DNA of 7,922 nt from Gulosibacter massiliensis. Its GTDB lineage: Bacteria; Actinomycetota; Actinomycetes; Actinomycetales; Microbacteriaceae. A model generated the notes under the pieces. The model had not been told where the DNA came from and made no database searches. It saw nothing but the letters and a program-made list of their open reading frames with translations. The translations under genes were made by a program, and so were the position numbers. The stretch is taken from the NCBI GenBank assembly GCA_945901035.1, contig CAMDKN010000057.1, forward strand, positions 1 to 7,922, in the 5' to 3' direction. Shown here one piece after another: positions 6,386-7,922 of this stretch; position 1 is the first letter of the stretch; each line of letters starts with the position of its first letter.

Positions 6386-6682
6386 TTAGCGCTGGACGAT
6401 CGCGAGGACGTCCCGAGCCGACAGAACGAGGTATTCCACCCCGCCGTACTTGACTTCGGTTCCGCCGTACTTCGAGTACAGCACGACGTCGCCAACGGCG
6501 AGGTCGAGAGGGACGCGATTTCCGTTGTCGTCGATGCGGCCGGGGCCGACGGCGACAACTTCGCCCTCCTGTGGCTTTTCTTTGGCCGAGTCGGCATTGA
6601 CAATTCCCGACGCCGTAACTTGCTCGGCAGCCAGCTGCTGAATGACAATGCGATCTTCGAGCGGTTTGATTGCGACCGACAC
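6386..6682 (-). CDS. groES: Co-chaperonin GroES (10 kDa)
   Basis: Heptameric lid of the GroEL folding chamber, cytoplasmic. The 98-residue product has the typical GroES layout: [10 protein letters not shown] (5-14), a mobile loop (about 16-35) with the GroEL-contacting SGIV tripeptide-plus-one at 25-28, [14 protein letters not shown] (35-48), [19 protein letters not shown] (63-81) and [13 protein letters not shown] (84-96). The GTG at 6682 is chosen because it gives the standard length and has AGGAAGAGG 6 nt upstream; an in-frame ATG at 6718 would add 12 basic residues not seen in GroES and lies in the leader hairpin. Upstream is a CIRCE operator, so HrcA repression and heat-shock induction are expected. 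No groEL follows: a strong hairpin and then rarD come next, so groEL must be elsewhere. Confidence 0.96.
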   Translation of the reverse strand: MSVAIKPLEDRIVIQQLAAEQVTASGIVNADSAKEKPQEGEVVAVGPGRIDDNGNRVPLDLAVGDVVLYSKYGGTEVKYGGVEYLVLSARDVLAIVQR

Positions 6683-6688
6683 GGTTGA

Positions 6689-6697
6689 CCTCTTCCT
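6689..6697 (-). promoter_or_regulatory. Ribosome binding site of groES
   Basis: AGGAAGAGG on the minus strand ends 6 nt before the GTG at 6682. It supports the short GroES form over the ATG at 6718. Confidence 0.75.
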
Positions 6698-6713
6698 TTG
6701 TGGACGATGAATT

Positions 6714-6729
6714 CGCACGGTAGCGTGCG
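6714..6729 (-). other. Small hairpin at the 5' end of the groES leader
   Basis: CGCACG (6714-6719) and CGTGCG (6724-6729) form a 6-bp stem with a 4-nt loop, placed at or next to the predicted groES transcription start. It could protect the 5' end of the message; with only 6 bp this is tentative. Confidence 0.35.
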
Positions 6730-6735
6730 GTCTCT

Positions 6736-6764
6736 AGTTTATCGTCACAATTAGCACTCTCCAA
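6736..6764 (-). promoter_or_regulatory. Candidate groES promoter overlapped by CIRCE
   Basis: Minus-strand TTGGAG (6764-6759) and TAAACT (6741-6736) are 17 nt apart, the ideal spacing, and would start transcription near 6729. The CIRCE left arm fills most of the spacer, as expected for an HrcA-repressed promoter. The -35 box matches only TTG. Confidence 0.5.
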
Positions 6765-6782
6765 ACGCGAGTGCCAATTGTG
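6746..6782. promoter_or_regulatory. CIRCE operator (HrcA binding site)
   Basis: TTAGCACTC (6751-6759), a 9-nt spacer and GAGTGCCAA (6769-6777) match the CIRCE consensus with one mismatch in the right arm. Symmetry continues outward by five bases on each side (CACAA / TTGTG), giving 14-bp arms with a single mismatch. It lies upstream of groES, the classic location. Confidence 0.95.
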
Positions 6783-6791
6783 GGGAACTGC

Positions 6792-6797
6792 GACAAT
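6792..6797 (+). promoter_or_regulatory. Candidate -10 box of the methyltransferase gene (leaderless)
   Basis: GACAAT matches four of six -10 consensus positions and ends 6 nt before the ATG at 6804. This is the same spacing as at rarD and fits a leaderless transcript. The place for a -35 box, around 6769-6774, is the CIRCE right arm. Confidence 0.3.
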
Positions 6798-6803
6798 GGA
6801 GAT

Positions 6804-7922
6804 ATGGATCGCGCGGACGCAGAACTACTCTTCACGGGTGAGGCGTTGACGCTGCTCGACAGCCTTCCGCCATTCGACGCGAAGAAAAACGTTGTCCAGT
6901 CGGTGTCCGCGCTGCGGGACCGCGGTGTGTCACCCGAAATGACCCGCGTAGTCCTCCGCCAACGCCGCCTTCGGTCGCAAGCCGTTGCCAAGTTTGGTGA
7001 ATTTGCGTCCCGCATGTTTTTCACCGAATCGGGACTTCAACAGGCAACGCGACTCGATGTTGCCGCACATCACGCCGCTCGCTTTCGCGCGCTCGGTGAC
7101 GTCACGGTGGGCGACCTGGGGTGCGGCATCGGGGGCGACGCGCTCGCCATAGCTGGTCTCGGAATTCGGGTGGTCGCGATCGACAGGGACGAGTCGACCG
7201 CCGCCATCGCGTCCTACAATCTTGCGCTGTTCGATAACGCAACGGTCGAACACGCGGAAGCGGAAAACGTCGACATCACCCGATTCGATGCGCTGTGGTT
7301 CGACCCGGCGAGACGGACGAACGACAAACGGCTGTCCAACCCGGCCGACTGGTCGCCCTCACTGGACTGGGTGTTTGATATCGCCGCGCGTGTTCCCAGC
7401 GGCATCAAGTTGTCCCCCGCGATCGGACACGAGCTGCTACCCGCCAACGCGGAGGCGCAGTGGGTTGACGATTCCGGGGACACCGTCGAATGCGTTGTCT
7501 GGACCGGCGCGCTCGCCCGCCCGGGAATCCGCCGAAGCGCACTCGTCCTCGGCGAGACCCTGGTCGAACTCACCGCGAGCGAACCCGACTCGGAGGTCCC
7601 GGTTGGCGAACTGTCGACCTACCTGTACGACCCGAGCGGTGCCGTCCTCCGCGCCCAACTGCTGGGCGCTCTCGCTCGGAAATTGTCCGCTCACACCATT
7701 TCCGCGTCGATTGCGTATCTCTCCGGCGAAACCCTCGTCGACACCCCGTTCGCGTCGGCGTTTCGGGTCATTGAGTCCCTCCCGCTCGACATTCGAACAC
7801 TCACCCACTATTGCCGCGACGCGGACATTGGCACACTCGAAATCAAAAAGCGCGGGGTTGACATCGACCCCGCCACATTCCGCACCAAACTGAAATTGAA
7901 GGGCTCACAATCGGCGACACTG
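6804..7922 (+). CDS. Class I SAM-dependent methyltransferase with THUMP-like C-terminal domain (3' partial)
   Basis: A predicted cytoplasmic methyltransferase, 373 residues visible and open to the right edge; only a short C-terminus is probably missing. A helical N-terminal region (1-100) precedes the SAM-binding motif I VGDLGCGIGGD (102-112) and the acidic residue after strand 2, Asp127 in VVAIDRDE. The active-site-like motif WFDPARR sits at 165-171, where class I enzymes often carry the catalytic motif IV. Near the end LEIKKRGVDIDPATFRTKL (345-363) matches the THUMP-like domain found in actinobacterial members of this family. RNA is a plausible substrate because of that domain, but neither substrate nor target base is known. 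ATG at 6804 has a GGAG only 2 nt away, too close for a normal ribosome site; a -10-like GACAAT 6 nt upstream suggests a leaderless message. It is divergent from groES and shares the CIRCE region. Confidence 0.88.
   Translation, partial: MDRADAELLFTGEALTLLDSLPPFDAKKNVVQSVSALRDRGVSPEMTRVVLRQRRLRSQAVAKFGEFASRMFFTESGLQQATRLDVAAHHAARFRALGDVTVGDLGCGIGGDALAIAGLGIRVVAIDRDESTAAIASYNLALFDNATVEHAEAENVDITRFDALWFDPARRTNDKRLSNPADWSPSLDWVFDIAARVPSGIKLSPAIGHELLPANAEAQWVDDSGDTVECVVWTGALARPGIRRSALVLGETLVELTASEPDSEVPVGELSTYLYDPSGAVLRAQLLGALARKLSAHTISASIAYLSGETLVDTPFASAFRVIESLPLDIRTLTHYCRDADIGTLEIKKRGVDIDPATFRTKLKLKGSQSATL

Noticed and set aside
6683..6718. Longer GroES start at the ATG at 6718
   Set aside because: It would add a 12-residue basic extension absent from GroES proteins, and the strong ribosome site fits the GTG at 6682 instead.
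7222..7893. Plus-strand open frame (223 codons) in the last part of the window
   Set aside because: It overlaps the methyltransferase in another frame and is low-complexity Ser/Arg/Pro sequence; the methyltransferase frame has the SAM motif and the conserved C-terminus.

Overview
The window looks like chromosomal DNA from a GC-rich actinobacterium, most likely a member of the Microbacteriaceae. This is inferred from GC-rich third codon positions, GTG and TTG starts, a CIRCE-controlled 98-residue GroES, a SAM-dependent methyltransferase with the actinobacterial THUMP-like C-terminus, and two genes that look leaderless. Taxonomy was not tested by any search.

Left half (1-3821, plus strand): an operon for the membrane and ATPase parts of a branched-chain-amino-acid-type (HAAT family) ABC importer, livH-livM-livG-livF. 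The genes are packed with gaps of 3, -11 and 0 nt. livH is cut at the left edge and carries an unusual beta-rich carboxypeptidase-regulatory-like domain before its first membrane helix. The operon ends in a hairpin terminator at 3833-3867.

Middle (3868-5420, minus strand): the matching substrate-binding lipoprotein livK converges on the operon. It has its own terminator facing the livF terminator, and an upstream region with three GTNAC repeats next to a tentative promoter. Together these five genes supply a full importer: LivK captures the ligand outside the membrane, LivH and LivM form the channel, and LivG and LivF hydrolyse ATP. The ligand is probably a branched-chain amino acid, but the sequence does not prove it.

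Right part (5421-7922): an EamA/RarD-type membrane transporter (minus), a solo groES (minus) ending in a 15-bp perfect hairpin, a divergent control region with a clear CIRCE operator (HrcA site), and a plus-strand methyltransferase of unknown substrate running off the right edge.

No mobile element, CRISPR array, tRNA or rRNA was seen. Intergenic stretches are all under 150 nt. Most of the content is ordinary housekeeping and transport; the points of interest are the LivH extracellular domain, the GTNAC array upstream of livK, and the shared CIRCE region.
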